A stretch of DNA of 64,000 nt, taken from contig NZ_HE978637.1 of assembly GCF_000312105.1 (NCBI RefSeq), forward strand, positions 124,001 through 188,000, read 5' to 3'. A model generated the notes under the pieces. The model searched no databases and was not told the origin of the DNA. It worked only from the letters and a program-made list of their open reading frames with translations. Every line of letters starts with the position of its first letter. Position 1 is the stretch's first letter. A program made the translations under genes and the position numbers. Below are positions 1 to 7,827 of the stretch, piece after piece. The DNA is from Aeromicrobium massiliense JC14. Its GTDB lineage: Bacteria > Actinomycetota > Actinomycetes > Propionibacteriales > Nocardioidaceae.

Positions 1-194
1 GCCTGCCGGCCGAACGCGGCCTCGACGTCGAGCTCGTAGGCGGGGTCGACCGACGTGCTCGGGCCGCTGCGCGGGACGTCCAGCACGTAGCGTCCGGCCA
101 GCTCGTCCCAGGCGCTCTGCTGGCGCTCGTTCAGGCGGCCGCCACGGCGGGTGAAGGAGACCGGCTCGGTGCGGTACGGGGGCGCTTCGGACAC
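1..194 (-). CDS. trmB: tRNA (guanine-N7-)-methyltransferase TrmB, N-terminal part (cut by window edge)
   Basis: Only the first 64 codons are present; the rest lies left of the window. The frame starts at a GTG (194) and reads an arginine-rich opening followed by the motif SFTRRGGRLNERQQSAW, which matches the N-terminus of actinobacterial TrmB. TrmB is the SAM-dependent enzyme that methylates G46 of tRNA in the cytoplasm. The SAM-binding core is outside the window, so the call rests on the N-terminal signature alone. It is divergent from the DinB-like gene, with a 37-base gap. Confidence 0.7.
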   Translation of the reverse strand, partial: MSEAPPYRTEPVSFTRRGGRLNERQQSAWDELAGRYVLDVPRSGPSTSVDPAYELDVEAAFGRQ

Positions 195-219
195 CGCAGC
201 AGCCTACCGGCGGCTGTCG

Positions 220-225
220 TAGGGT
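220..225 (+). promoter_or_regulatory. -10 hexamer TAGGGT of a leaderless promoter for the DinB-like gene
   Basis: TAGGGT lies 6 bases before the ATG at 232. With transcription starting about 7 bases downstream of the hexamer, the mRNA would begin at the start codon. No Shine-Dalgarno sequence is present. The same arrangement recurs across the window. Confidence 0.55.
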
Positions 226-231
226 CTGGCC

Positions 232-756
232 ATGGCGATCACCCCCGACTCCAAGGACTGGACCTGGGTCCTGTCCGAGCCGTGCCCCGAGTGCGGCTTC
301 GACCCGGCCGGCCTGGACCCGCGGGAGGTGCCCGGGCTGGTGCGCCAGAGCGTCCCGCGCTGGCAGCTGGCGCTCGACCGCGGCGACGCCCACGAGCGTC
401 CGGACGAGCAGACCTGGTCGGTCGTCGAGTACGCCTGCCACGTGCGCGACGTCTTCACCGTCTTCTCCGAGCGGGTCGCGCTCATGCTCACCCAGGACGA
501 CCCGGTGTTCGAGAACTGGGACCAGGACGCCACCGCGCTCGAGCAGGACTACGCATCCCAGGACGCGGCGACGGTCGCGCCCCGGCTCGCCGCCACCGCC
601 GAGCTGGCCGCCGCCTCGTTCGAGTCGGTGCCCGACGACGCCTGGGAGCGCACCGGGCGCCGCAGCAACGGCTCGTCGTTCACGGTGGCCACGCTCGCGC
701 AGTACTTCTGGCACGACGTCGAGCACCACCTGCACGACGTCCGCGCGGACCAGTGA
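232..756 (+). CDS. DinB-superfamily protein
   Basis: 174 residues. It opens with PCPECGFD (residues 17-24), a common start of actinobacterial DinB-like four-helix proteins. The candidate metal-binding histidines are His70 (in ACHVRDVF) and His161/His165 in WHDVEHHLHDV near the C-terminus. Such proteins often act as thiol-dependent transferases or isomerases using mycothiol or bacillithiol, but the substrate cannot be read from sequence. The ATG is preceded by a leaderless-type -10. The TGA overlaps the GTG of mobA (GTGA), so the two are probably co-translated. Fold assignment is firm; function is not. Confidence 0.8.
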   Translation: MAITPDSKDWTWVLSEPCPECGFDPAGLDPREVPGLVRQSVPRWQLALDRGDAHERPDEQTWSVVEYACHVRDVFTVFSERVALMLTQDDPVFENWDQDATALEQDYASQDAATVAPRLAATAELAAASFESVPDDAWERTGRRSNGSSFTVATLAQYFWHDVEHHLHDVRADQ

Positions 757-1316
757 CCCCGGACGCCGTCGACGCGGTCGTCCTCGCCGGTGGGCGGGGG
801 ACGCGGCTCGGCGGCGTCGACAAGGGCGCGCTCGAGGTCGACGGCCGCACGTTGCTCGACGGGGTGCTGGACGCCGTCGCCGGCTGCGACCACGTGGTCG
901 TCGTCGGTGACGTCGCGCCGCGTCCGGGCCTGGTGGTGACGCGCGAGCAGCCGCCGTTCGCCGGCCCGGCCGCGGCCGTGGCCGCCGGGCTCGCCCTCGT
1001 CGAGGCGCCGTGGGTGCTGCTGCTGGCGTGCGACCTGCCGCGGGCGGTCGACGCCGTCCCGGCCCTGCTCGCCGCCGAGCGCGGGCCCGACGGCGTGGTC
1101 GCCGTCGACGGGACGGGTCGCCGTCAGCACCTGCTGTGCCTCGTCCGGACCGAGACGCTGCGGGCCGCGGCGGCCGCCGCGGGCGACCTGGAGGGTGCCG
1201 CGCTGCGCCGCCTGCTCGCCCCGCTCGACCTGGTCGAGCAGCCGCTGCCGGCTCGTCTGACGCAGGACGTCGACACGTGGCACGATCTCGAGAGAGCGAG
1301 AGGAGAGCACCGGTGA
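753..1316 (+). CDS. mobA: Molybdenum cofactor guanylyltransferase MobA-like
   Basis: 187 residues from a GTG that overlaps the preceding stop. The N-terminal nucleotidyltransferase signature LAGGRGTRLGGVDKG and the later ACDLP metal-site motif place it in the MobA family. MobA transfers GMP from GTP to molybdopterin to make the bis-MGD precursor of bacterial molybdoenzymes. It is coupled by GTGA overlaps to the DinB-like gene upstream and the DUF6457 gene downstream, and fdhD follows. This places it in a molybdoenzyme maturation cluster, although no formate dehydrogenase structural gene is in the window. Confidence 0.88.
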   Translation: MTPDAVDAVVLAGGRGTRLGGVDKGALEVDGRTLLDGVLDAVAGCDHVVVVGDVAPRPGLVVTREQPPFAGPAAAVAAGLALVEAPWVLLLACDLPRAVDAVPALLAAERGPDGVVAVDGTGRRQHLLCLVRTETLRAAAAAAGDLEGAALRRLLAPLDLVEQPLPARLTQDVDTWHDLERARGEHR

Positions 1317-1564
1317 GCGACATCTCCCTGGAGCAGTGGGCCACGGCCCTGGCCGCCGAGCTCGGTCTCGGCCCGGACGCCGTCGACGTCGAGCAGGTGC
1401 TCGACCTGGCCGCGGACGCCGCGCACGGCGTCGTGCGACCGGCCGCGCCCGTGACGACCTACCTGGTGGGCCTGGCCGCGGGCAAGGCCGGGGGCACCGA
1501 CGCCGACGTGGCCGACGCCGTGGCCCGTGCGGAGGCCCTGATCGACCGTCTCGGGGAGGAGTGA
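1313..1564 (+). CDS. DUF6457-like small helical protein
   Basis: 83 residues, GTG start overlapping the mobA stop. The sequence is acidic and alanine-rich and predicted to be almost entirely helical (EQWATALAAELGL opening, VADAVARAEALIDRL end). Proteins of this kind sit next to mobA and fdhD in many actinomycetes, so a role in molybdenum cofactor or formate dehydrogenase maturation is a guilt-by-association inference. No catalytic motif is visible. fdhD starts 1 base after its stop. Confidence 0.72.
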   Translation: MSDISLEQWATALAAELGLGPDAVDVEQVLDLAADAAHGVVRPAAPVTTYLVGLAAGKAGGTDADVADAVARAEALIDRLGEE

Positions 1565-1565
1565 C

Positions 1566-2393
1566 GTGGCCGGCCGCGTGACCCGCCGGCTGCGCGTCCA
1601 GCGGCACCGGCCCGACGGCACGGTCAGCCGCCGCGAGGACGTGCTCGCCGCCGAGGAGCCGCTCGAGGTCCGGCTGGGCGGACGCTCCTTCACCGTCACG
1701 ATGCGCACTCCCGGCGACGACTTCGACCTCGTGGCCGGGTTCCTGGTCTCCGAGGGCGTCATCTCCTCGCCGGACCACCTGGCCGCCCAGCGCTACTGCG
1801 CCGGCACCGACGAGGACGGCCTGCAGACCTACAACGTCATCGACGTCCAGCTCGCGCCGGGCGTCGCGCTGCCCGACACGTCCATGGAGCGGCACGTCTA
1901 CACGTCCAGCGCCTGCGGCATCTGCGGAACGGCCTCGATCGACGCGGTGCACAAGGCCGCGCACTTCGGCCGGGTCGACGACGCCACGACGTTCGACGCC
2001 GCGCTCGTCGGCCGGCTGCCCGAGCTGCTCCGCGCCGAGCAGAAGGTGTTCGACCGCACCGGGGGCGTCCACGCGGCCGGCCTGTTCGACGCGTCCGGCG
2101 AGCTGCTGTGCCTGCGCGAGGACGTCGGCCGGCACAACGCCGTCGACAAGGTGGTCGGCTGGGCGCTCGGCCAGGGACGTCTGCCGCTCGCCGACACGGT
2201 GCTGCAGGTGTCGGGCCGCGCCTCGTTCGAGCTGGTGCAGAAGGCCCACATGGCCGGCATCGCGATGCTGTCGGCCGTCTCGGCCCCGTCGTCGCTGGCC
2301 GTCGAGCTGGCCGAGTCGTCCGGCGTCACGCTGGTCGGCTTCAACCGCGGCGGCGGCTTCAACGTCTACGCCCACCCGCACCGCATCGCCTGA
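1566..2393 (+). CDS. fdhD: Formate dehydrogenase accessory sulfurtransferase FdhD
   Basis: 275 residues. The hallmark cysteine pair is present in SSACGICGTASID (Cys117 and Cys120). In the family these cysteines relay sulfur from a cysteine desulfurase to the Mo-bis-MGD cofactor of formate dehydrogenase. The conserved GGVHAAGLF and EDVGRHNAVDK segments follow. The GTG start is 1 base after the DUF6457 gene, so it is the last gene of the DinB-mobA-DUF6457-fdhD unit. It is full length for the family. No target enzyme is encoded nearby. Confidence 0.93.
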   Translation: MAGRVTRRLRVQRHRPDGTVSRREDVLAAEEPLEVRLGGRSFTVTMRTPGDDFDLVAGFLVSEGVISSPDHLAAQRYCAGTDEDGLQTYNVIDVQLAPGVALPDTSMERHVYTSSACGICGTASIDAVHKAAHFGRVDDATTFDAALVGRLPELLRAEQKVFDRTGGVHAAGLFDASGELLCLREDVGRHNAVDKVVGWALGQGRLPLADTVLQVSGRASFELVQKAHMAGIAMLSAVSAPSSLAVELAESSGVTLVGFNRGGGFNVYAHPHRIA

Positions 2394-2461
2394 GCCACCC
2401 GCACGCCATCGCGGTGCTCGTTCGTCCGCGGTAGTGCGTACTGCGTGGTACCGTCCGACGC

Positions 2462-2788
2462 ATGGATGCGACCCAGCTGCTCAAGGGTGTGCTCGACCTG
2501 GCCGTCCTGGCCGTCGTCGAGAAGGAGGACGGCTACGGCTACGACGTCGTGCGCCGCCTGCGGGCCGCCGGCCTGGAGGAGGTGGGCGAGGCGTCGGTCT
2601 ACGGGACGCTTCGCCGGCTCTACTCCGCCGGCGCGCTCACGTCGTACGTCGTCCCCTCCGAGGAGGGCCCGCACCGCAAGTACTACGGGATGAACGACCA
2701 AGGGCGGGCCACGCTCGCGGCGCAGCGCAAGGTCTGGGCCGACTTCACCGCCACCATGGAGCACGTGCTCACCGGGGAGGCAGCATGA
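2462..2788 (+). CDS. PadR-family transcriptional regulator
   Basis: 108 residues, a compact PadR winged helix: the N-terminal helix LLKGVLDLAVLAVV, the recognition region GEASVYGTLRRLYSAG, and the wing with HRKYYGMNDQG. PadR proteins are usually repressors of an adjacent membrane or efflux gene. The ATGA overlap with the downstream HAAS-type membrane gene is the standard PadR/HAAS pairing. A -10-like TACCGT lies 7 bases before the ATG (2449-2454), so the message is probably leaderless. The inducer is unknown. Confidence 0.9.
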   Translation: MDATQLLKGVLDLAVLAVVEKEDGYGYDVVRRLRAAGLEEVGEASVYGTLRRLYSAGALTSYVVPSEEGPHRKYYGMNDQGRATLAAQRKVWADFTATMEHVLTGEAA

Positions 2789-3789
2789 CCACCACGACCG
2801 TGCCGGCGCAGATCGCCGACTTCGCCCACCGCGTCCGCGCGGCCCTGTCCGACCTGCCGGCCGAGGAGGTCGACGAGCTCACCGACGGGCTCGAGGCCGA
2901 CCTCACCGAGAGCTTCGCCGAGGACCTGCGCCGCGAGCTGCCCGATCCGGCGGCCTACGCCGACGAGCTGCGTACCGCCGCCGGCTTCCCGCGCGCGGAG
3001 GAGACCACCCGCCGCCGGCTGAGCCCGGCCGAGGCGTGGACCGACCTGGTTTCCCGGGTCGGCGGCAGCCCGGCCGGGTCGGCGGTGCTGGACTTCCTGG
3101 AGGCGGTGCGCCCGGTCTGGTGGGTGCTCCGCGGGCTCGTCGTGGCCGGCTGGCTGATCATCCTGAGCGGCCGCGGCGGCGCTCCCGTGCCCGGGACCGC
3201 CGGCGAGTGGACGCTCACGGTGCTGCTGGTCGTCGCCAGCGTCCAGTGGAGCCGGGCCCGGTCGCGGGGGACCTGGTGGCGACGGGCTCTCGTGGGCGCG
3301 AACCTGGTCACGGCACTGGCGTTCTTCCCCCTCGTCGGCGAGGTCGCGTCCCAGACGGTGTCGTGGGACGAGATCGACGCAGCCGACTACTCCACCGGCA
3401 GCCTCGTGCTCGACGGCGAGCCGGTGACGAACGTCTTCGCCTACGACGCGCAGGGCAACCCGATCCAGGACGTCCAGCTGTTCGACCAGGACGGAGATCC
3501 GCTCACCGCGGAGGCGCCTCAGTACTCGGACTGCCTCGACGCGGACTGCACCACGTCCGGTGCGCTCACCTCTCGTGCGCTCGAGAACGGCCGCGTCGCT
3601 TGGAACGTGTTCCCGCTGCGGTCCGTCGAGTGGGCGCCCGACGAGTGGGGCGTCGAGTCACCGGTGGTCGGCGCACCGACGCGGGCCGTCGAGCCGCCGC
3701 TGCTCAAGGTGCCGGCTGTCGCGCCGCTCGCTCCCGCACCGTCCGCCGAGCCGATGGCGCCGCCTGAGGTTGCCCAGAACAACCGCTAG
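2785..3789 (+). CDS. HAAS-domain membrane protein, PadR partner
   Basis: 334 residues from an ATG overlapping the padR stop. Residues 8-70 resemble the HAAS/DUF1700 signalling-associated helical domain (FAHRVRAALSDLPAEEVDEL and an aromatic-poor acidic helix). Three membrane segments follow at about 110-128, 141-157 and 166-185. The C-terminal ~145 residues, with VTNVFAYDAQGNPIQDVQL, are probably outside the membrane. HAAS proteins co-occur with PadR regulators and are thought to transmit envelope signals. The outer domain is unrecognised. Confidence 0.75.
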   Translation: MTTTTVPAQIADFAHRVRAALSDLPAEEVDELTDGLEADLTESFAEDLRRELPDPAAYADELRTAAGFPRAEETTRRRLSPAEAWTDLVSRVGGSPAGSAVLDFLEAVRPVWWVLRGLVVAGWLIILSGRGGAPVPGTAGEWTLTVLLVVASVQWSRARSRGTWWRRALVGANLVTALAFFPLVGEVASQTVSWDEIDAADYSTGSLVLDGEPVTNVFAYDAQGNPIQDVQLFDQDGDPLTAEAPQYSDCLDADCTTSGALTSRALENGRVAWNVFPLRSVEWAPDEWGVESPVVGAPTRAVEPPLLKVPAVAPLAPAPSAEPMAPPEVAQNNR

Positions 3790-3859
3790 ATCGGGCACAA
3801 AGCCGCAGGTCACGACGTTCTATAGGGTGGACACACGTCCCGCCCGATCCGGAGGAACC

Positions 3860-4702
3860 ATGCAGAGCAGCAACCCCGTCTTCTCGCGCAGCGAGGAGTT
3901 CAACGGTCGCGGCCAGTTGCGCACCGACCCGTCGCAGTGGCAGATCGACCTCAACGGCGAGCCCACCACGTACGGCTCGCAGTCCGTCACCGACCAGCGC
4001 CGCATGACCATCGACTCGGTGGTGGAGAAGACGGCCATCACGCTCGGCCTCGTCGCCATCTCCGCGGCGGTCACCTGGTTCCTCATCGGTGACATCGCAG
4101 CCTCGGACGCGAACATCCAGAAGGCGTGGACGTTCGCCATGGGCGGCGCGCTCATCGGCTTCGTGCTGTCGATGGTCAACTCGTTCAAGAAGGTCATCAG
4201 CCCCGCGCTGGTCATGGCGTATGCCGTGGCCGAGGGCGCGTTCGTCGGCGCCTTCTCGAAGGTCATCGCGAACATGGTCGGCGACCAGACGATCGTCTTC
4301 CAGGCAGTGCTGGCCACCATCGTCGCCTTCGCGGCGACGCTGGGCGCGTACAAGTTCTTCGACATCCAGGTCACCGCGAAGTTCCGCAAGGTCGTCCTGA
4401 TCTCGATGTTCGCCTTCGTCGGCGTCATGCTGGTCAACTGGATCCTCAGCCTGACCGGCGTCCTGGAGTCCGGCGGCCTGCGCAGCTTCGACAACCCGGG
4501 CCTGTCGCTCCTGGTCTCCGGCATCGCGGTCGTCCTGGCCGTGTTCATGCTGATCCTCGACTTCGACTACGTCGAGCAGGGCGTCCGCGCCGGGCTCCCG
4601 GAGCGCGAGTCGTGGCGCGCGGCCTTCGGGCTCACCGTCACCCTCGTGTGGCTCTACCTGGAGCTCCTGCGCATCCTCGCGATCCTGCGCGGCGACGACT
4701 GA
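3860..4702 (+). CDS. Bax inhibitor-1/YccA family membrane protein
   Basis: 280 residues: about 50 soluble N-terminal residues, then seven hydrophobic segments. The family regions AYAVAEGAFVGAFSKV and the last transmembrane stretch with LYLELLRILAILRGDD are clear. Bacterial members (YccA/YetJ type) are multi-pass inner membrane proteins; YetJ conducts calcium in a pH-dependent way. The actinobacterial role is unproven. A strong GGAGG (3851-3855) precedes the ATG, and a TATAGGGT promoter element lies at 3821-3828. It is monocistronic and ends at a strong hairpin. Confidence 0.88.
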   Translation: MQSSNPVFSRSEEFNGRGQLRTDPSQWQIDLNGEPTTYGSQSVTDQRRMTIDSVVEKTAITLGLVAISAAVTWFLIGDIAASDANIQKAWTFAMGGALIGFVLSMVNSFKKVISPALVMAYAVAEGAFVGAFSKVIANMVGDQTIVFQAVLATIVAFAATLGAYKFFDIQVTAKFRKVVLISMFAFVGVMLVNWILSLTGVLESGGLRSFDNPGLSLLVSGIAVVLAVFMLILDFDYVEQGVRAGLPERESWRAAFGLTVTLVWLYLELLRILAILRGDD

Positions 4703-4718
4703 CCCCAGCACCACGCAC

Positions 4719-4753
4719 GACGGGCCGGTTCCCCCTCGGGGAGCCGGCCCGTC
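4719..4753. terminator. Bidirectional hairpin terminator
   Basis: A 16-base stem (4719-4734 with 4738-4753, one G-T type mismatch) closes on a 3-base loop. It lies between the convergent Bax inhibitor and SGNH hydrolase genes and can serve both. It lacks a U-tract, which is common in high-GC actinomycetes. Confidence 0.75.
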
Positions 4754-4770
4754 GGCGTTGGTGCGGGAGG

Positions 4771-5682
4771 TCAGCCGCGGCGGCGGCGGACGGTGGCCCA
4801 GCGGCCGGCGCCGACGACCTCGGTGCCGGACTCGTGCGACGCCTGGGCGGCCGCAGCCCCGAGCGGCATGAGGTCGCGCGGGACGTCGAAGAACGGCACG
4901 CGCCCGGTCTCGTGCTCGCGCAAGGCGCCGGTGATGGCGGGCAGCAGCACGCCGACCATGTTGGCGTAGCCGGTGGCCGACGGGTGGAAGCGGTCGGCGC
5001 CGAACATGACGTCGTGGTGCTCCAGGAACAGCCGGCCGAGCAGCTCGCCCAGCGACACGGCGCGTCCGCCGTTGCGGGCGACGGCCACGGTCTGCAGCTT
5101 GGCCAGCCGCGTGCTGATGCGGTGGGCGTACCAGCGCAGCGGCTGCTGCAGCGGCCGCACGAGTCCGAGGTCGGGGCAGGTACCGACGACGACCTCGATG
5201 TCGCGGGCCGTCAGGTCGCGCACCACCTCGCCGAGCTGGCGCGCCGCGAGGCCCGGCCGCACGCGGTGGGTGACGTCGTTCGCGCCGACGACGATGACGA
5301 CGACGTCCGGCTTGTGCTCCAGCCCCAGCTCGAGCTGGGCCGGCAGGTCGGCGGTGACGGCCCCGACGACGGCGACGCTTCGCACGTCCACGGGCGCGCC
5401 GAGCACGTGGGTGAGCCCGATGCCGATGAGGCCGGGCGGGGTCTGGTCGGCGCGCTCGGTGCCGTAGCCCACCGCCGCGGAGTCGCCGGCGACCAGGACG
5501 CGGACGGGCTCGCCCAGCAGGTCGTCACCGTACAGGCCGTCGGGGGAGGGCGGACGCTCGTCGGTCACGCCGATCGCCTTGCGCGCCAGGACAGCCTCGG
5601 CGAGCACGGTGCCGTAGAAGCCGGTCAGGGCGGCGGTGCTGCCCACGAGCGCGGTGGTGGCGACTTTCGTGGGCTTGGGCAC
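4771..5682 (-). CDS. SGNH/GDSL-family esterase/lipase
   Basis: 303 residues. An N-terminal hydrophobic segment (KVATTALVGSTAALTGFYG) may be a membrane anchor or signal. The SGNH blocks are visible: VAGDSAAVGYG (Ser), VVGANDVTH (Asn), and DRFHPSATGYA with the catalytic Asp and His. The substrate is probably an O-acyl ester on the cell surface or in the cytosol. I chose the GTG at 5682 rather than the ATG at 5691, because TATCAT (5690-5695) sits 7 bases before that GTG like the other leaderless promoters and overlaps the ATG. Confidence 0.85.
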   Translation of the reverse strand: MPKPTKVATTALVGSTAALTGFYGTVLAEAVLARKAIGVTDERPPSPDGLYGDDLLGEPVRVLVAGDSAAVGYGTERADQTPPGLIGIGLTHVLGAPVDVRSVAVVGAVTADLPAQLELGLEHKPDVVVIVVGANDVTHRVRPGLAARQLGEVVRDLTARDIEVVVGTCPDLGLVRPLQQPLRWYAHRISTRLAKLQTVAVARNGGRAVSLGELLGRLFLEHHDVMFGADRFHPSATGYANMVGVLLPAITGALREHETGRVPFFDVPRDLMPLGAAAAQASHESGTEVVGAGRWATVRRRRG

Positions 5683-5689
5683 GCCGCAC

Positions 5690-5695
5690 ATGATA
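5690..5695 (-). promoter_or_regulatory. -10 hexamer TATCAT deciding the SGNH hydrolase start
   Basis: On the minus strand TATCAT is followed by 7 bases and the GTG at 5682. The alternative ATG (5691) is inside this hexamer and would not be transcribed from it. Confidence 0.5.
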
Positions 5696-5775
5696 CGAGC
5701 ACCCACCCCCCTGGTTGCGAGTCGAGACGACGTGGGATCGGCCACGCTGTCGGATCCGGTGGCTAGGGTCGGGAC

Positions 5776-6462
5776 ATGACGACCTACCTGCCCAACCTGC
5801 GCGACGTCGGTGGGCTGCCGGTGCCCGGTGGCGGACGCGTGCGGGCCGGGCGGGTGCTGCGCAGCGCCGCGCCCATGGCCGGTGACGCGGTGCCCGAGGG
5901 TCTGGTCTGGCCGCCGGCGGTCGTGCTCGACCTGCGCTCGGCCGGCGAGCTGGGCAGCGTCCATCCCCTGGCCGGGCCGTCCACCCGGGTCGTCAACGTC
6001 CCGCTGCTCGAGGCGCTGCGGCCCGACGCGCACCCGGTGCGCGACCTCACCGACCTGTACCGGGTGATGCTCGACCACTCCAGCGAGCGCTTCGTCGACG
6101 TGCTGCGCGAGGTCGCCGACACCGACGGCCCGGCGCTGCTGCACTGCGCGGCCGGCAAGGACCGCACCGGTGTGAGCGTCGCGCTGGTGCTGCGCCTGCT
6201 CGACGTCGAGCACGAGCACGTCGTGGCCGACTACCTGGCCACGGAGAAGGAGTACGACGCGATCGACGCCCGGCTCAGCCAGGGCCCGGGCGCCGCGAAC
6301 CGGGCGAACCTGCCGGCCTCGTTCTTCACCACGCCGGTCGAGGCGATCGAGAGCGTCCTCGAGCGCTGGGACGCCGCCGACGGCGGGGTCGAGGGCTGGG
6401 CCGTGCGCGCCGGCGCCGACGAGAAGCTGCTCGACCGGCTCCGCACCTCGCTGGTCGGCTGA
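5776..6462 (+). CDS. Tyrosine-protein phosphatase (Y_phosphatase3 / PtpB-like)
   Basis: 228 residues. The phosphatase P-loop HCAAGKDRTG carries the catalytic Cys124 and Arg130 (CX5R). The N-terminal NLRDVGGLPVPGGG and DLRSAGEL are typical of the Mycobacterium PtpB/LipA-like group, which dephosphorylates phosphotyrosine and sometimes phosphoinositides. Preceded by TAGGGT at 5764-5769, 6 bases before the ATG, so probably leaderless and monocistronic. No signal peptide is seen. The physiological substrate is unknown. Confidence 0.88.
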   Translation: MTTYLPNLRDVGGLPVPGGGRVRAGRVLRSAAPMAGDAVPEGLVWPPAVVLDLRSAGELGSVHPLAGPSTRVVNVPLLEALRPDAHPVRDLTDLYRVMLDHSSERFVDVLREVADTDGPALLHCAAGKDRTGVSVALVLRLLDVEHEHVVADYLATEKEYDAIDARLSQGPGAANRANLPASFFTTPVEAIESVLERWDAADGGVEGWAVRAGADEKLLDRLRTSLVG

Positions 6463-6548
6463 GCCCGGCTCCGGCGGGCTCGGCCCTCGACACGGAGCGT
6501 TCACCGGGTGTCCGCCCCGATGACCTGTCGCCGTGCTGTCCTGAGGGC

Positions 6549-7703
6549 ATGAGCACTCGGGGGAGCCGCTCCACGCGGCTGCACGTCATCGGTCCACTCG
6601 CCGGCCTCGCACTCGCGGCCGGCCTCGTCCCACTCGGCGCGGGCAGCGCCGAGGCCCACGACCGTGGGTCCCACCACCAGGCCGCGCCGGTGGTCATCGC
6701 CCACCGCGGCGCGTCCGGGTACCGGCCCGAGCACACGCTCGAGGCCTACCGCGTCGCCATCCGCCAGGGCGCCGACTTCATCGAGCCCGACCTCGTGCCG
6801 ACCAAGGACGGCGTCCTCGTCGCCCGGCACGAGAACGAGATCAGCACGACGACGGACGTCGCGCAGCACCCGGAGTTCGCGGCCCGCCGGGCGACCAAGA
6901 CCATCGACGGCGTCACGGTCACCGGCTGGTTCACCGAGGACTTCACGCTGCGCGAGCTGAAGACGCTGCGAGCCAAGGAGCGCCTGCCCCAAGTCCGTCC
7001 GGGCAACACCGCCTACGACGGACGGTTCCAGGTGCCTACGCTCGAGGAGGTGCTCGACCTGGCGCAGCGGGCCTCGCGGCGTGAGGGGCGCACGATCTCG
7101 GTCTATCCCGAGACCAAGCACCCCACCTACTTCGACTCGATCGACCTGTCGCTGGAGGAGCCGCTCGTGCGCACGCTGAACCGGCACGGCCTGCGCGGGC
7201 CGAAGGCGCCGGTCATCGTCCAGTCCTTCGAGACCGGCAACCTGCGCGACCTGTCGCGCCTGACCCGCGTCCGTCTGGCGCAGCTCGTCGACGCCGCCGG
7301 CGCACCGTACGACCTGCGGGCCGCCGGAGATCCGCGCACGTACGCCGACCTCGTCACGCCTCGCGGCTTGCGCGAGATCGCGCGCTACGCCGACGGCATC
7401 GGTGCGGAGAAGAAGGTCGTGCTGCCCCGCGACGCGGACGGAGCGACCGGCGCGCCCAGCTCCGTCGTGCGCGACGCGCACCGGGTCGGGCTGGACGTGC
7501 ACGTCTGGACGGTCCGGGCGGAGAACCAGTTCCTGCCGACGAACTTCCGGCGGGGCACCGACCCGAACGCCCACGGCGACGTGCGCGGCGAGCTGCTGGC
7601 CCTGCTCGACACCGGGGTGGACGGCATCTTCTCGGACTTCCCCGACGAGGCCGTGCAGGCCCGCAAGGCGTGGCTGCGCGACCGCTACCGCCGCGCCGGC
7701 TGA
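6549..7703 (+). CDS. Secreted glycerophosphodiester phosphodiesterase (GlpQ-like)
   Basis: 384 residues. A signal peptide covers about residues 1-36 (basic start, hydrophobic core, AEA before HD). The GDPD signature AHRGASGYRPEHT gives the catalytic histidine, and EPDLVPTKDGVLVARHE supplies the metal-binding Glu and Asp and the second His. VHVWTVR near the C-terminus is also conserved. It hydrolyses glycerophosphodiesters to glycerol-3-phosphate outside the membrane, a phosphate and carbon scavenging role. The length suits periplasmic-type GlpQ. It is followed by a strong hairpin. Confidence 0.92.
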   Translation: MSTRGSRSTRLHVIGPLAGLALAAGLVPLGAGSAEAHDRGSHHQAAPVVIAHRGASGYRPEHTLEAYRVAIRQGADFIEPDLVPTKDGVLVARHENEISTTTDVAQHPEFAARRATKTIDGVTVTGWFTEDFTLRELKTLRAKERLPQVRPGNTAYDGRFQVPTLEEVLDLAQRASRREGRTISVYPETKHPTYFDSIDLSLEEPLVRTLNRHGLRGPKAPVIVQSFETGNLRDLSRLTRVRLAQLVDAAGAPYDLRAAGDPRTYADLVTPRGLREIARYADGIGAEKKVVLPRDADGATGAPSSVVRDAHRVGLDVHVWTVRAENQFLPTNFRRGTDPNAHGDVRGELLALLDTGVDGIFSDFPDEAVQARKAWLRDRYRRAG

Positions 7704-7709
7704 GTCTCC

Positions 7710-7750
7710 TCGACGGGCTCGGGGAGCTGGCGGCTCCCCGAGCCCGTCGA
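7710..7750. terminator. 17-bp perfect hairpin terminator after the phosphodiesterase
   Basis: Arms 7710-7726 and 7734-7750 are exact inverted copies around a 7-base loop, starting 6 bases after the stop codon. Confidence 0.8.
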
Positions 7751-7754
7751 CGGT

Positions 7755-7800
7755 CCTGTCGTGAGCCTGTCGAAGGTGCCTGTCCTGAGCCTGTCGAAGG
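7755..7800 (+). repeat. Two tandem copies of a CTTCGACAGG-type dispersed repeat
   Basis: Two 22-base units, 7755-7776 and 7779-7800, differ at one base (CCTGTCSTGAGCCTGTCGAAGG). Seventeen bases of the unit reappear inverted at 24489-24505, and a shorter piece is at 9346-9358. All lie between genes, as expected for a REP-like extragenic element. Confidence 0.75.
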
Positions 7801-7827
7801 GACCCCCGGTTCGCATACCGTGGGTAT

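Noticed and set aside
549-2381. A 610-codon minus-strand open frame
   Set aside because: Shadow of mobA, DUF6457 and fdhD. It is rich in Arg, His and Asp repeats and has no recognisable domain.
2431-2455. Partial direct and inverted repeats (GTGCGTACTGCGTGGTAC) as a PadR operator
   Set aside because: The dyad is imperfect. It overlaps the promoter and is suggestive, but I cannot define arms well enough.
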